A DNA stretch of 64,000 nt, taken from contig JANQQC010000016.1 in NCBI GenBank assembly GCA_028285145.1, positions 19,473-83,472 of the forward strand, in the 5' to 3' direction. Positions 42,727-51,554 of this stretch are shown here, piece by piece. Each line of letters starts with the position of its first letter. Position 1 is the first letter of the stretch. Both the position numbers and the translations under genes were made by a program. The notes beneath the pieces are model-generated. The model saw only the letters and a program-made list of their open reading frames with translations. It ran no database searches and was not told the origin of the DNA. Origin of the DNA: Hyphomonadaceae bacterium. Lineage in GTDB: Bacteria; Pseudomonadota; Alphaproteobacteria; Caulobacterales; Hyphomonadaceae.

Positions 42727-44922
42727 ATGATCCGCGCTGCAATTCTTTCCCCGCTTGCCTTTGCCGCCGTTCTGTCCGGCTGCGCCGTATCTGATGCTGT
42801 AATGCCGGCAGCCGATGACGTGCCGGCCGAAGCCGTTGAATCAATCGAAACGCCAGAGCGCTTCGTGCCGCCGAGTACAAAGCCCGGCCCGGTGTCGGAG
42901 AATGGTGGTCTGATTGTTGAGACGCTGGCGACGCTGGCGCGTGTTTCAAGCCTGGCCGTGTCTCCTGATGGATCGACGCTCGCCTATGTGATCCGCGAAA
43001 CGGATCTGGAGGCCGATGGCGGGCGAACCGATATCTGGTCGCTCGACCTGACTGATGATAGTGCAGACCCTGTCCAGCTCACCACGCATCCCTCTGGCGG
43101 TTCGAGCCCCGTCTGGAATGCTGATGGCGGCACGCTCTACTTCCTGTCCTCGCGTTCTGGGTCCAGTCAGGCCTGGCGGATAGACCTGGCTGGCGGCGCT
43201 CCTGTTCAGGTGACCGACTATCCGGTCGGCATCGCCAATCTGAAAGTGCTCGCAGGCGGACGGATCGCTTTTACGGCAGATGTCTTTCGGAGCTGCGATA
43301 CACTGCAATGCACGGCCGACATCCTGGCAGAGCGGGAAGCATCGCCAACCAGTGCCCTGCAGTACGACAAAGTGTTCGTGCGCCACTGGGATACCTGGGA
43401 AGACGGCCGGCGCTCGGCTCTGTTCACGGCCAGCCTTGGTGAGGACGGGGCGGCGGGTGATCCGACCAATCTCTCAGGGTCGCTGGATGGTGACACACCG
43501 AGCGTACCCTTTGGTGGCGGGGGCGAAATCGCAGCTTCGCCGGATGGGCAGACGCTCTACTTCGCTCTTCGGGAGGCCGGAAAGACTGAACCATGGTCGA
43601 CCGATCTCGACATCTATGCGGTACCGGCCGACGGGTCGGCTGCACCTGCCAATCTTACCGATGGCATGGACGGAACCGACACTCATCCCGAGGTGTCGCC
43701 GGATGGACGTAAGCTCGCCTGGTTATCCATGGCGCGGGCAGGGTACGAGTCCGATCAGACCGACCTGATGGTGCTGGATCTTGAGACCGGCGACATGACC
43801 AACTCGACGGCAGACTGGGACCGTTCCGTCTCCGATATCGCCTTCGCCGCTGATGGGGCGACCGTCATCATCTCAGCGTCCGACACGGGAACGCATCCGC
43901 TGTTCCGTGTTGATCTCGCTGCTGGCGAGGTGACGCCCGTGACAACCGGGGCTTATGCATCCTCACCCGTCGTGCGGGGCGATCAGGTCATCTATCTTGA
44001 ACGCGCGCTCAACAGGCCTGTGGACATCCACGCGCTCGATCTTGCGAGCGGTGAAACGCGTCAGCTAACGGATGCCAACGCCGTCCGGCTCTCTAAAACG
44101 GAGATGGGCGAGTATGAGCAGTTCAGCTTCGCCGGTGCGAATGATGAGACCGTCTATGGCTACGCGATGAAGCCGGCTGGCTTCGAAGAAGGCGAGACCT
44201 ATCCGATCGCCTTCATCGTCCATGGCGGGCCGCAGGGCTCATTTTCTGAAGGCTGGTCCTATCGCTGGAACCCGCAAATCTATGCCGGGGCCGGATACGG
44301 GGTCGTCTTCATCGATTTCCATGGCAGCGCCGGATACGGGCAGGCCTTCATGGATTCGATCAATCAGGACTGGGGCGGCAAGCCGCTGGAGGATCTGCAA
44401 AAAGGATTGGTCGCTGCCCTTGAGCGCTATGACTGGCTTGATGGCGAGCGGACCTGCGCGCTTGGGGCGTCCTATGGCGGTTACATGATCAACTGGATCG
44501 CCGGGAACTGGCCGGACCGCTTTGACTGCCTCGTCAATCATGACGGGCTCTTCGACCTGCGCAGCTTCTACTATTCGACAGAGGAACTCTGGTTCCCCGA
44601 ATGGGACTTTGGCGGGCCATACTTTGAAAACCCGGACAGCTATGAGCGCTGGAACCCGGTCCATCACGTTCAGAAGTGGCAGACCCCGATGCTGGTCATT
44701 CAGGGCGAGCTGGACTTCCGGGTGCCGCCGGAGCAAAGCCTTGCCACGTTTAACGCGCTACAACGGCAGGGTATTGAAAGCGAGCTTCTATGGTTCCCGG
44801 ATGAAAACCATTGGGTGCTGAAGCCTAACAATTCGATGAAATGGCATCACACTGTTCTGGGATGGCTCGACCGGTATCTGAAGACGCCGGAAACTCAGGA
44901 CGAGGCGAGCGAGGCCAGATAG
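42727..44922 (+). CDS. S9 family peptidase lipoprotein (prolyl oligopeptidase type)
   Basis: The 731-residue protein has a lipoprotein signal ending VLSGCAVS, a beta-propeller (about residues 60-430, with repeated SPDG-type turns) and a C-terminal alpha/beta-hydrolase domain. The catalytic triad is visible: Ser in GASYGGYMINW, Asp in GELDFRVPPEQ and His in DENHWVLKP. It should cleave short peptides in the periplasm, like acylaminoacyl or dipeptidyl peptidases. GGGAG lies 5 bases before ATG 42727, which gives a clean lipoprotein signal; longer frames upstream run through intergenic DNA. Confidence 0.93.
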   Translation: MIRAAILSPLAFAAVLSGCAVSDAVMPAADDVPAEAVESIETPERFVPPSTKPGPVSENGGLIVETLATLARVSSLAVSPDGSTLAYVIRETDLEADGGRTDIWSLDLTDDSADPVQLTTHPSGGSSPVWNADGGTLYFLSSRSGSSQAWRIDLAGGAPVQVTDYPVGIANLKVLAGGRIAFTADVFRSCDTLQCTADILAEREASPTSALQYDKVFVRHWDTWEDGRRSALFTASLGEDGAAGDPTNLSGSLDGDTPSVPFGGGGEIAASPDGQTLYFALREAGKTEPWSTDLDIYAVPADGSAAPANLTDGMDGTDTHPEVSPDGRKLAWLSMARAGYESDQTDLMVLDLETGDMTNSTADWDRSVSDIAFAADGATVIISASDTGTHPLFRVDLAAGEVTPVTTGAYASSPVVRGDQVIYLERALNRPVDIHALDLASGETRQLTDANAVRLSKTEMGEYEQFSFAGANDETVYGYAMKPAGFEEGETYPIAFIVHGGPQGSFSEGWSYRWNPQIYAGAGYGVVFIDFHGSAGYGQAFMDSINQDWGGKPLEDLQKGLVAALERYDWLDGERTCALGASYGGYMINWIAGNWPDRFDCLVNHDGLFDLRSFYYSTEELWFPEWDFGGPYFENPDSYERWNPVHHVQKWQTPMLVIQGELDFRVPPEQSLATFNALQRQGIESELLWFPDENHWVLKPNNSMKWHHTVLGWLDRYLKTPETQDEASEAR

Positions 44923-45194
44923 TCCCAAGTGTAGAGGCCGGTCGAATGGCCGTCCGAAAACTCGATCCTGACTGCGTAACGGCCGACAGGTTCGGCACGG
45001 GTGACATCGATGTCGGCCGGGATAGGTGGTTGAACGGGGCGTGGTCCGGAGCCATGCCCTTTATTCTCCGCTGACGGACTTTCCTCTCGCAGGCGAAGAT
45101 AGGGGATAGAGACAGAGCGACCATCTTCATAGTCGATCCGCAATTGACGCTCCTTGCGCCGGAAACGGAGCCGGGAAGGCCAGTTCTCGCTCAT
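44895..45194 (-). CDS. DUF971 protein (GBBH-like N-terminal domain)
   Basis: The 99-residue protein matches DUF971, the small domain also found at the N terminus of gamma-butyrobetaine hydroxylase: [20 protein letters not shown], then [20 protein letters not shown] and [11 protein letters not shown]. In some bacteria it occurs near iron-sulfur proteins, but its function is unclear. Its start overlaps the Trm112 stop by four bases, and its end overlaps the S9 peptidase gene by 28 bases on the opposite strand. Confidence 0.88.
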   Translation of the reverse strand: MSENWPSRLRFRRKERQLRIDYEDGRSVSIPYLRLREESPSAENKGHGSGPRPVQPPIPADIDVTRAEPVGRYAVRIEFSDGHSTGLYTWDYLASLASS

Positions 45195-45397
45195 GAAGCA
45201 TCTCCGTCCATGACGCGGGCTTCGTCTTCCAGCATGATCGGGATGCCATTGCGGATCGGATAGGCGAGACCCGCCTTTTTGGAGACCAGCTCGTCCGCTT
45301 CCCGGTCGTACTCCAGGGCTGTTCGCGTGACGGGGCAGATCAACACCTCAAGAAGGCGCGGATCGACGCCGGAGGCGCGTGTCTTGTCTTCTGTCAC
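45191..45397 (-). CDS. Trm112 family protein
   Basis: The 68-residue protein has [17 protein letters not shown] and [20 protein letters not shown], the Trm112/DUF343 pattern. Only one Cys of the zinc ribbon remains, as is common in proteobacterial members. It is thought to stabilise methyltransferases. It overlaps the genes on both sides by four bases. Confidence 0.9.
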   Translation of the reverse strand: MTEDKTRASGVDPRLLEVLICPVTRTALEYDREADELVSKKAGLAYPIRNGIPIMLEDEARVMDGDAS

Positions 45398-46044
45398 TGG
45401 ATCGTTCCCTCGTCATCTCCGGGCATGTCCATATCAAGCAGGGCGATCAGTGTCTCGCAACGGTCACGCAATGACGCAGCTTCGATCAAGGCCTGCTTTT
45501 CCGGCGGGGTAAACGGACACCCGGCACAGAGAGCATTCACAAGGGTTTCGATCGGAGCATCTTCAACCGCGCTCCAGTCGGCTTTCATGTCGTTTCGGGT
45601 AACATAAGCCCGCAAGGCCCCGATCAGGGTCTCGCGCTTGGGCAGGTCGGTGACGTCCGGCGGGGCCAAATCGCTCACGAAGGGCGTCCAGTCTGCATCG
45701 ATCTGGCGGTAGGGCGTTGAAAGATCGCGCTCGGCCTCAACGCGGAACCGCGCGACACCCGTCAGCACGATCAGGTAACGGCCATCATCTGTCTCCGAGT
45801 AGGAGGTGATCCGGCCGGCGCAACCGACCTGCATCAGCGTCGGCTGGGTCGCGTCATCGCCTTCATTCTGGATCATGCCGATCAGGCGATGCCCGGACAT
45901 GGCATCATCAATCATGTTGAGATAGCGCGGTTCGAAGATATTCAGCGGTAGGGTCCATCGCGGAAAGAGCAGGGCACCGGTCAAGGGGAAAACGGGGAAG
46001 GTCTTCGGCAGATCGCTGATCTTCCGATAGGTCTGCAGCGGCAT
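45394..46044 (-). CDS. LON N-terminal (substrate-binding) domain protein
   Basis: The 216-residue protein consists of the Lon N-terminal domain alone: [34 protein letters not shown] and [20 protein letters not shown], without ATPase or protease domains. Function unknown. It is conserved next to thioredoxin-like and Trm112 genes in alphaproteobacteria as I remember. The start at 46044 has AGGAG at 6 bases. Confidence 0.9.
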   Translation of the reverse strand: MPLQTYRKISDLPKTFPVFPLTGALLFPRWTLPLNIFEPRYLNMIDDAMSGHRLIGMIQNEGDDATQPTLMQVGCAGRITSYSETDDGRYLIVLTGVARFRVEAERDLSTPYRQIDADWTPFVSDLAPPDVTDLPKRETLIGALRAYVTRNDMKADWSAVEDAPIETLVNALCAGCPFTPPEKQALIEAASLRDRCETLIALLDMDMPGDDEGTIQ

Positions 46045-46123
46045 ATCCGTCTCCTGACTGTCCCACCCTTCGATGACATGGCTCAAATAAACTCGAAGTC
46101 GAGGCGAGCTGAGCTTTTAGCCT

Positions 46124-47029
46124 CTAGGCGAACAAGAGCGAAGACAGCCGACGCCGACCCTCAACCGTCACCGGGTCTGTTGGTCCGGCCGCTTCAAAAA
46201 CCTGCAGCAGCTTCTCTTTCGCTTTACCTTCGTTCCAATCCATCTTTGCCTGAAGAATGGTCAGCAGCTGATCGGCACCGTCTTCATTGCGGCCCGCGGC
46301 GATCAGCGCTTCAGCAAGTGCGAAGCGGGCTTCATGATCACCGGGATTAGCATCCACGGCCGCGATCCGATCGGCAAACTCATCGGCCGGCGGCGCATCG
46401 GCGGTCAATTCCATGGCTGTCATGACACTTTTGACCGCCGGATCGTTTTTCTTGTCCTCCGGAATCATGTCGAGCGTCATCTCGGCGCGCTCCTTGTCGC
46501 CATTGGCGAGATAGCAGCGTGCGAGGCCGGCAATCGCTCTCACATTTTGCGGTTCTTCATTGACGATGGCGGCGTAGATCTGTGCGGCCGTGCCGATATC
46601 GCCAGACTGGGCTGCGGCTTCGGCCTGGTCCAGCGCTTCTTCGATCGCTTTCGCGCCGTCCGTGCCACCAAGGATTTTCTCGATGAATTGCTTGACCTGG
46701 CCTTCGGGCAGCGCCCCCATGAAACCATCGACTGGTTGGCCGCCATTGAACGCAAACACAGCCGGGATGGACCGAACGCCCAGCTGGCCGGCAACACCGG
46801 GATTTTCGTCGATATTGATTTTTACCAGCTTCACCTTGCCGGCATTCTCATCGACAGCGCGCTCGATGACCGGTCCGAGCGTTTTGCAGGGGCCGCACCA
46901 TGGGGCCCAGAAGTCCACAAGCACGGGCTGTTCCTTGGATGCTTCGATCACGTCGACCATGAAGCTCTGGTCCGTGCCGTCCTTTACGTTGCCCGCGGCT
47001 GCTGCGCCTGACTCATCGATAATGCTCAT
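46124..47029 (-). CDS. cnoX: Thioredoxin-TPR co-chaperone CnoX
   Basis: The 301-residue protein has a thioredoxin domain (about 20-115) with an intact WAPWCGPCKTLGP active site, then about 180 residues of TPR-like helices. This is the CnoX (YbbN) architecture. CnoX protects proteins during oxidative stress and hands them to chaperones. The WCGPC motif agrees with redox-active Caulobacter CnoX, unlike E. coli, which has lost it. It heads the block leading to the LON, Trm112 and DUF971 genes. Confidence 0.9.
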   Translation of the reverse strand: MSIIDESGAAAAGNVKDGTDQSFMVDVIEASKEQPVLVDFWAPWCGPCKTLGPVIERAVDENAGKVKLVKINIDENPGVAGQLGVRSIPAVFAFNGGQPVDGFMGALPEGQVKQFIEKILGGTDGAKAIEEALDQAEAAAQSGDIGTAAQIYAAIVNEEPQNVRAIAGLARCYLANGDKERAEMTLDMIPEDKKNDPAVKSVMTAMELTADAPPADEFADRIAAVDANPGDHEARFALAEALIAAGRNEDGADQLLTILQAKMDWNEGKAKEKLLQVFEAAGPTDPVTVEGRRRLSSLLFA

Positions 47030-47094
47030 CGGCCGGATCCTTCATATGTCGGTCTGTCGGGAAAATGGGCGCACAACGGCCATCTTGCAATCAT

Positions 47095-47595
47095 TCAGGC
47101 AAGTGCGGCGAAATCCACCACTGTCAGCTCGTGGCCCGTTGAGGCAACAAACCGCTCGAAATCGCTGCGGGAAATGGCTGTGGTCGCGGTGTTCACAAGG
47201 GGGTGAAAGTTCAACGGATCGCAGGCCATAAGCGCCGCGTCCGCAATGAAACGGACGTGTCCTGCGGTATCATTCATGAGAGCAAAGGCGGTGACAGAGC
47301 CCGGGCGAACGCCGAGCGCCTCTTCCATCAGTTCAGCGGACGCAAAAGAAAGCCGACGGGTTCCAATTTGCTTGTGGAGCTGGTTCAGCTTCAGCTCGGA
47401 ATCCGCCAGTGCCGAAATAAGCACGATCACGCCGTCCTTATCCTTCATGAATAGGTTTTTGGTGTGCCCGCCGGGCAGTGACTGTTTCAACTCCCGGCCT
47501 TCCTCCACAGTGTGAAAGGCTGGGTGCTGCGTGGTTGTGTGCGCGAGGCCGAGTTCATCAAGATATTTGAACAGGGTTTCGGGGCTTGCTTGCAT
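47095..47595 (-). CDS. YbaK/ProX-type aminoacyl-tRNA editing protein
   Basis: The 166-residue protein is a stand-alone editing domain: HPAFHTVEEGRELKQSLPGG, then TKNLFMKDKDGVIVLISALA with the conserved Lys, and GSVTAFALMNDTAGHVRFI. Such proteins hydrolyse mischarged Ala-tRNA-Pro or similar. Its 5' end lies inside the unit that was duplicated together with the adjacent DUF6065 gene: the first 20 codons and the 49-base spacer have a decayed second copy near 48433-48541. Confidence 0.9.
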   Translation of the reverse strand: MQASPETLFKYLDELGLAHTTTQHPAFHTVEEGRELKQSLPGGHTKNLFMKDKDGVIVLISALADSELKLNQLHKQIGTRRLSFASAELMEEALGVRPGSVTAFALMNDTAGHVRFIADAALMACDPLNFHPLVNTATTAISRSDFERFVASTGHELTVVDFAALA

Positions 47596-47644
47596 GGCCG
47601 CGTTTCAGGCAATCATCGGCGCAAGGTCAAGGGAGCGTCTGCTC

Positions 47645-48379
47645 ATGCAGCTCGATTGCTATCGCATCTATCAGACCGCGCCGGAGATTGTGCCTGGCCG
47701 GTCTCAGCGCGACTGGATGGACGCCTTTGAAGACCGTCACCCATATCGTTGCCTGCCGCTGACCATGGCGAACTCGACCGGCTGGGAGATTCTTTGCCCT
47801 ATTGATCTCAAGATCGTCTGGGATGGAGGCCCGATGGAGCACAATATCTCCTTCTTCACGACCGGAGACCCCCGCTACATCCCAAGTTTCGCCGACAGTC
47901 ATTTCCGGCGCGGCATCGTCACGTTTCATACCGGGCACCTGTTTCGTACCCCGCCCGGCTGGGGCGTCTGGGCGTCCGGCCCGCCAAACTTCTTCAAGGA
48001 TGGCATTCAGCCGCTGACCGGATTGATCGAGACCGATTGGTTGCCGTTTCCATTCACGATGAATTGGCAGATGACCCGCCCCGGTGAAGTCGTTTTCAAG
48101 AAGGGCGAGCCGTTCTGTTTCATCACCCTGATGGAACATCGCCGGCTTGAGGACGTGCAGCCAAAGCTTCGCCAGCTCGACAAGAATGAAGAGCTGAAGG
48201 GGGATTATGAAGCCTGGCGTACAAGCCGTGACGATTTCAACGAGCGCTTGAAGAAGCGTGAAGAGGGCGCGATGAAAGATAGATGGCAGCGTCATTATAT
48301 GCGCGGCGAAAAGGTGACGGGCGATAAAGCCGAAGACCACCAGACCAAGCGTCGTTTGCAGCCGCCTATCGAAGACTAG
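47645..48379 (+). CDS. DUF6065 family protein, copy 1
   Basis: The 244-residue protein starts MQLDCYRIYQTAPEIVPG and contains SQRDWMDAF, HPYRCLPLTMANSTGWEILC, FHTGHLFRTPPGWGVWASGP and EPFCFITLMEH. I recognise this as DUF6065, a family of unknown function with many conserved Trp, His and Pro residues and no signal peptide. The C-terminal 60 residues are charged and helical. The start is fixed by homology to copy 2. It is divergent from ybaK with only 49 bases between the starts. Confidence 0.85.
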   Translation: MQLDCYRIYQTAPEIVPGRSQRDWMDAFEDRHPYRCLPLTMANSTGWEILCPIDLKIVWDGGPMEHNISFFTTGDPRYIPSFADSHFRRGIVTFHTGHLFRTPPGWGVWASGPPNFFKDGIQPLTGLIETDWLPFPFTMNWQMTRPGEVVFKKGEPFCFITLMEHRRLEDVQPKLRQLDKNEELKGDYEAWRTSRDDFNERLKKREEGAMKDRWQRHYMRGEKVTGDKAEDHQTKRRLQPPIED

Positions 48380-48432
48380 GTTAGTGCGGTGGTGGACGCT
48401 CCTGATACAGGCGCGCGCACCTCATCAATCGT

Positions 48433-48492
48433 TCAGTGAGTGATTCTCAACACGTCAAGGTGATGGAACGGGGTTTCTGGGCTTGCGGGCAG
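48433..48492 (-). pseudogene. Remnant of a duplicated ybaK 5' end
   Basis: Read on the minus strand from 48492, twenty codons give LPASPETPFHHLDVLRITH and a stop. The intact ybaK gene starts MQASPETLFKYLDELGLAH. The two share ASPET, F, LD, L and H at the same positions. The start codon has become CTG and a stop has appeared at codon 20. The distance to the following DUF6065 gene (49 bases) equals that at the intact locus. This is a dead gene fragment left by duplication. Confidence 0.8.
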
Positions 48493-48541
48493 GGCTGCGT
48501 TTCAGGCAGTCAGGAAGCATCTTCGAGAAAGCGTGATTCCC

Positions 48542-49288
48542 ATGCAGCTTGATTGCTATCGTGTCCTCCAGCGGCCGCCCCCGATCGTTCCGGGGAATTC
48601 TCAGCGTGACTGGATGGATTCCCACGACAATCGGCATCCGTATCGGTGCCTGCCTCTATCCATGGCGAATTCCAGCGGCTGGGAAGTTCTTTGTCCGATG
48701 GATTTGAAGATTGTCTGGAATGGCAAGAAGTCAGAAACCGCACTCTCCTTTTTCACCACTGGTGACACCGCCAATCTGCCGAGTTTCGTGGGCAGTCATT
48801 TCCGATATGGCATCGTGACGTTCCACACGGGGTATCTGTTCAGGACCCCGCCAGGCTGGGGCACATGGGTGATGGGGCCGCCAAACCGACCCAAGGAGGG
48901 CATTCAGCCTCTGACAGGTCTGGTCGAGACCGACTGGTTGCCATTCCCGTTCACAATGAACTGGCAGATGATGCGCCCGGGTGAAGTGATTTTCCGTAAG
49001 GGAGAGCCGTTCTGCTTTATTACGCTGATGGAGCACAAGAAGCTTGAGGAGGTGCAGCCCCAGCTTCGTTACATCTTCGACGACAAGGACCTTCAGGGCG
49101 AATACGAGTCCTGGGCCGACAGCCGCAACGAGTTCAACGCAAAGATTCAGCAGAATGACGAAGATGCGCTGAAAGAAGGCTGGCAGCGCCACTATATGCG
49201 CGGCAAGAAGGTCTCCGGCGGCGATGCTCACGACCACCAGACCAAGCGACAGCTCAAAGAGCCGGTCGAGTGGAAGAAAGTCGACTGA
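48542..49288 (+). CDS. DUF6065 family protein, copy 2
   Basis: The 248-residue paralogue of the gene at 47645 is about two thirds identical by eye, colinear without large gaps until the C terminus. Conserved blocks include SQRDWMD, HPYRCLPLSMANS, GIVTFHTG, LFRTPPGWGTW and ETDWLPFPFTMNWQM. Differences concentrate in two surface-like stretches (the region after IVWNG, and residues about 185-215). Both frames are intact, so both copies are under selection or the event is not ancient. It lies just upstream of rplK on the same strand. Confidence 0.85.
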   Translation: MQLDCYRVLQRPPPIVPGNSQRDWMDSHDNRHPYRCLPLSMANSSGWEVLCPMDLKIVWNGKKSETALSFFTTGDTANLPSFVGSHFRYGIVTFHTGYLFRTPPGWGTWVMGPPNRPKEGIQPLTGLVETDWLPFPFTMNWQMMRPGEVIFRKGEPFCFITLMEHKKLEEVQPQLRYIFDDKDLQGEYESWADSRNEFNAKIQQNDEDALKEGWQRHYMRGKKVSGGDAHDHQTKRQLKEPVEWKKVD

Positions 49289-49445
49289 CAGACGTTTCCG
49301 TCTCGCTCACCTCATCAACCCCTCTTGACGTGGACCTGCTGATCCGTCATGTCCGCGCGTCCGCTGCGAGGCGGTCATTCCTTGCGGAAGGTTTTAGGGG
49401 AACAAGACCATCCCCGGCCACACCGCGAGGCCTCAAAATGAAGCC

Positions 49446-49471
49446 GGGGCGGATCGAAAGACCACCGCCCC
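49446..49471 (+). promoter_or_regulatory. Hairpin in the rplK leader
   Basis: GGGGCGG (49446-49452) pairs with CCGCCCC (49465-49471), ending 21 bases before the rplK start. It may be part of the L1-binding translational control site of the L11 operon, or an upstream terminator without a U run. The 204 bases between the DUF6065 gene and rplK also contain TTGACG at 49325, a possible -35 hexamer. Confidence 0.35.
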
Positions 49472-49492
49472 TCTAAACGCTACGAGGTTATC

Positions 49493-49921
49493 ATGGCGAA
49501 GAAACTCCTGGGGCAGCTCAAGCTCCAGATCCCCGCGGGACAAGCAAATCCATCCCCGCCTGTCGGCCCGGCCCTTGGTCAGCGCGGCATTAACATCATG
49601 GAATTCTGCAAGGCCTTCAACGCGAAGACGCAAGGCGCTGAGCAGGGCCTGCCGCTTCCGGTGGTCATCGATTACTATCAGGATAAGTCCTTCACTTTCG
49701 TGGTAAAAACGGCCCCTGCATCGGTGCTCCTGAAGAAGGCCGCCAAGATCAAGAAGGGCGCAGGCGCGACCGGCTCTGAGACGGTTGGCAAGGTGACGAT
49801 GGCCCAGTGCCGCGATATCGCCGAGCAGAAAATGGAAGACCTGAACGCCAACGATCTCGACGCTGGCGCACGCATCATCGCCGGCTCTGCCCGTGCGATG
49901 GGCCTGGAAGTGGTGGAGTAG
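49493..49921 (+). CDS. rplK: 50S ribosomal protein L11
   Basis: The 142-residue protein has the L11 N-terminal proline-rich segment ([20 protein letters not shown]) and the rRNA-binding C-terminal domain ([30 protein letters not shown]). It forms the GTPase-associated stalk base with 23S rRNA. It is followed by rplA after 5 bases. The secE-nusG pair that commonly precedes rplK is not upstream here. Confidence 0.97.
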   Translation: MAKKLLGQLKLQIPAGQANPSPPVGPALGQRGINIMEFCKAFNAKTQGAEQGLPLPVVIDYYQDKSFTFVVKTAPASVLLKKAAKIKKGAGATGSETVGKVTMAQCRDIAEQKMEDLNANDLDAGARIIAGSARAMGLEVVE

Positions 49922-49926
49922 GGACG

Positions 49927-50625
49927 ATGGCGAAACCTGGAAAACGTTTCCGCGCGGCAAGCGAAGCTGTTGATGCCGACACGCTCTACACCGTTGAGGA
50001 TGCGGTGAAGCTCGTAAAATCGAACGCCAAGGCGAAATTCGATGAAACGATCGAGATTGCAGTCAATCTCGGTGTCGATCCCAAATATGCCGATCAGATG
50101 GTCCGCGGTGTTGTGAACCTGCCTTCGGGCACGGGCAAGACGGTTCGCGTGGCTGTGTTCGCGAAAGACGCCAAGGCGGAAGAGGCCAAGGAAGCCGGTG
50201 CCGATATTGTTGGCGCTGAAGACCTGATGGAGAAAATCCAAGGCGGCTTCACCGACTTCGACCGCGTCATTGCGACGCCGGACATGATGGCTGTCGTCGG
50301 TCGCCTTGGTAAGGTGCTCGGCCCCCGTGGCCTGATGCCAAACCCGAAGGTCGGCACGGTGACACCGAATGTTGCGAAAGCGGTTGAAGATGCCAAAGGC
50401 GGCTCTGTCGAGTTTCGTGTCGAAAAGGCGGGGATCGTCCATGCCGGTATCGGCAAGGCGAGCTTTTCCGAGGCCGACCTTGAGAAGAACGTGAAAGCGT
50501 TCATCGACGCGCTGGCAAAGGCCAAGCCGTCGGGCGCGAAAGGCACCTACATGAAGAAGGCCGCGCTGTCTTCGACGATGGGTCCGGGCGTGACGCTGGA
50601 TGTAAGCGAGGCGCTGAGCGCATAA
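49927..50625 (+). CDS. rplA: 50S ribosomal protein L1
   Basis: The 232-residue protein has the L1 signatures [20 protein letters not shown], the [20 protein letters not shown] region and [20 protein letters not shown]1 forms the mobile stalk near the E site and represses its own operon by binding the mRNA leader. The ATG at 49927 follows the rplK stop by 5 bases. Confidence 0.97.
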   Translation: MAKPGKRFRAASEAVDADTLYTVEDAVKLVKSNAKAKFDETIEIAVNLGVDPKYADQMVRGVVNLPSGTGKTVRVAVFAKDAKAEEAKEAGADIVGAEDLMEKIQGGFTDFDRVIATPDMMAVVGRLGKVLGPRGLMPNPKVGTVTPNVAKAVEDAKGGSVEFRVEKAGIVHAGIGKASFSEADLEKNVKAFIDALAKAKPSGAKGTYMKKAALSSTMGPGVTLDVSEALSA

Positions 50626-50675
50626 GCTTTTACGAGGCACCAGCCCCGTACTGCGCACGAGACGCGGTTTGGGGC

Positions 50676-50704
50676 TTGCAAACGATCTAAGGGCGCGTTA
50701 ACGG
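50676..50704 (+). promoter_or_regulatory. Promoter-like pair upstream of rplJ
   Basis: TTGCAA and TAACGG are 17 bases apart. They lie between rplA and a terminator-like hairpin, a plausible place for the rplJL-rpoBC promoter. Confidence 0.35.
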
Positions 50705-50713
50705 GTGCTCTTG

Positions 50714-50751
50714 AACGGGAGTCGCTGGCAAAAATGGCGGTCTCCCGTTTT
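50714..50751 (+). terminator. Terminator or attenuator hairpin upstream of rplJ
   Basis: AACGGGAG (50714-50721) pairs with CTCCCGTT (50742-50749), followed by TTC. It may end rplKA transcription or attenuate the rplJ transcript. Confidence 0.5.
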
Positions 50752-50884
50752 CCTGTCCGAGACCATGGGTCTTCCGATTGTGGAAGGTAAAGGCTACCCG
50801 GCCGCCGGTGCAGACGGGGTGAGGCGGTAGATGGTGCACCCGGTCTGCGAGCAGTCGCGGACAGATGTGTTCCCGGAACCCGGT

Positions 50885-50940
50885 AAACCCTGGACAGGCG
50901 TCGCACGGCAGCGATGCTGGGTGACACAATCCAGGGTGTT
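50885..50940 (+). promoter_or_regulatory. Probable L10 autoregulatory leader
   Basis: The arms AAACCCTGGA (50885-50894) and TCCAGGG-TGTTT (50930-50940) close a hairpin of about 55 bases with internal bulges. It ends 36 bases before the rplJ start. L10-L12 binding leaders sit in this position in many bacteria. I infer the identity from position and fold only. Confidence 0.4.
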
Positions 50941-50975
50941 TCGGATGGTCCGGACGCCTGAATAGGAGAACCGTA

Positions 50976-51491
50976 ATGGACAAAGCTGGAAAGCAGGTCG
51001 CACGTCAGGAGCTCGAAACGATTTTCGAGCAGTCCGGCGCTGTGGTCGTTACGCATTATTCCGGTCTGAACGTTGCGGAACTGACGGGTCTGCGCGCAAA
51101 GCTCCGTGAGGGCGGCGGGCGGCTCAAAGTGGTCAAGAACCGGATTGCCAAGGTTGCCCTAGACGGCAAGGGCGGCGATGCGGCGGCGGACCTCTTCCAA
51201 GGCCCTGTGGCGATTGCTTATGCTGAAGACCCGACGGTCCCGGCGAAAGCAGCGTCTGAGTTCGCTAAGGACAATGACAAACTCGTTCTGATCGGAGCCA
51301 TCATGGATGGCGAAGTGATGGACGCTTCAGGGATTGGGGCGCTCGCGTCTCTGCCGTCCCGCGAAGAGCTTATTGCAGGTGTCGTTGCCCGGCTTCTCGG
51401 ACAAGCCAGCCAGATTGGACAGCGCCTCGAAGCGCCCGGCCAGCAACTTGCCGGGGCGATTGGCGCAATTCAGGAGCAGGCAGCGGCTTAG
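50976..51491 (+). CDS. rplJ: 50S ribosomal protein L10
   Basis: The 171-residue protein has the L10 N-terminal rRNA-binding domain (VVTHYSGLNVAELTGLRAKL; LKVVKNRIAKVAL) and the long C-terminal helix that carries L7/L12 dimers. AGGAGAACC precedes the ATG. It lies 63 bases before rplL. Confidence 0.96.
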   Translation: MDKAGKQVARQELETIFEQSGAVVVTHYSGLNVAELTGLRAKLREGGGRLKVVKNRIAKVALDGKGGDAAADLFQGPVAIAYAEDPTVPAKAASEFAKDNDKLVLIGAIMDGEVMDASGIGALASLPSREELIAGVVARLLGQASQIGQRLEAPGQQLAGAIGAIQEQAAA

Positions 51492-51554
51492 GTTCCAAGC
51501 GCAACACAGCACCAAACCAAACCTCTACCCCAAGACAGAAAGACACATATTATC

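Larger units (their letters stand above)
47536..49318. repeat. Segmental tandem duplication (period 897 bases)
   Basis: Copy 1 starts in the ybaK 5' end (47536-47595), continues through a 49-base spacer (47596-47644) and the first DUF6065 gene. Copy 2 repeats the same order 897 bases later: decayed ybaK start (48433-48492), 49-base spacer (48493-48541), second DUF6065 gene. The spacers share, for example, GCGTTTCAGGCA at the same offset. A shared CACCTCATCAA after each gene (48418-48428 and 49308-49318) suggests that the unit reached that far. Confidence 0.75.
50626..50975 (+). other. Non-coding region between rplA and rplJ
   Basis: This 350-base stretch has no gene. It holds, in order, a promoter-like pair, a hairpin with a U run, and an imperfect hairpin just before rplJ; each is listed separately. 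The layout suggests independent transcription and autoregulation of rplJ-rplL. Confidence 0.6.
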
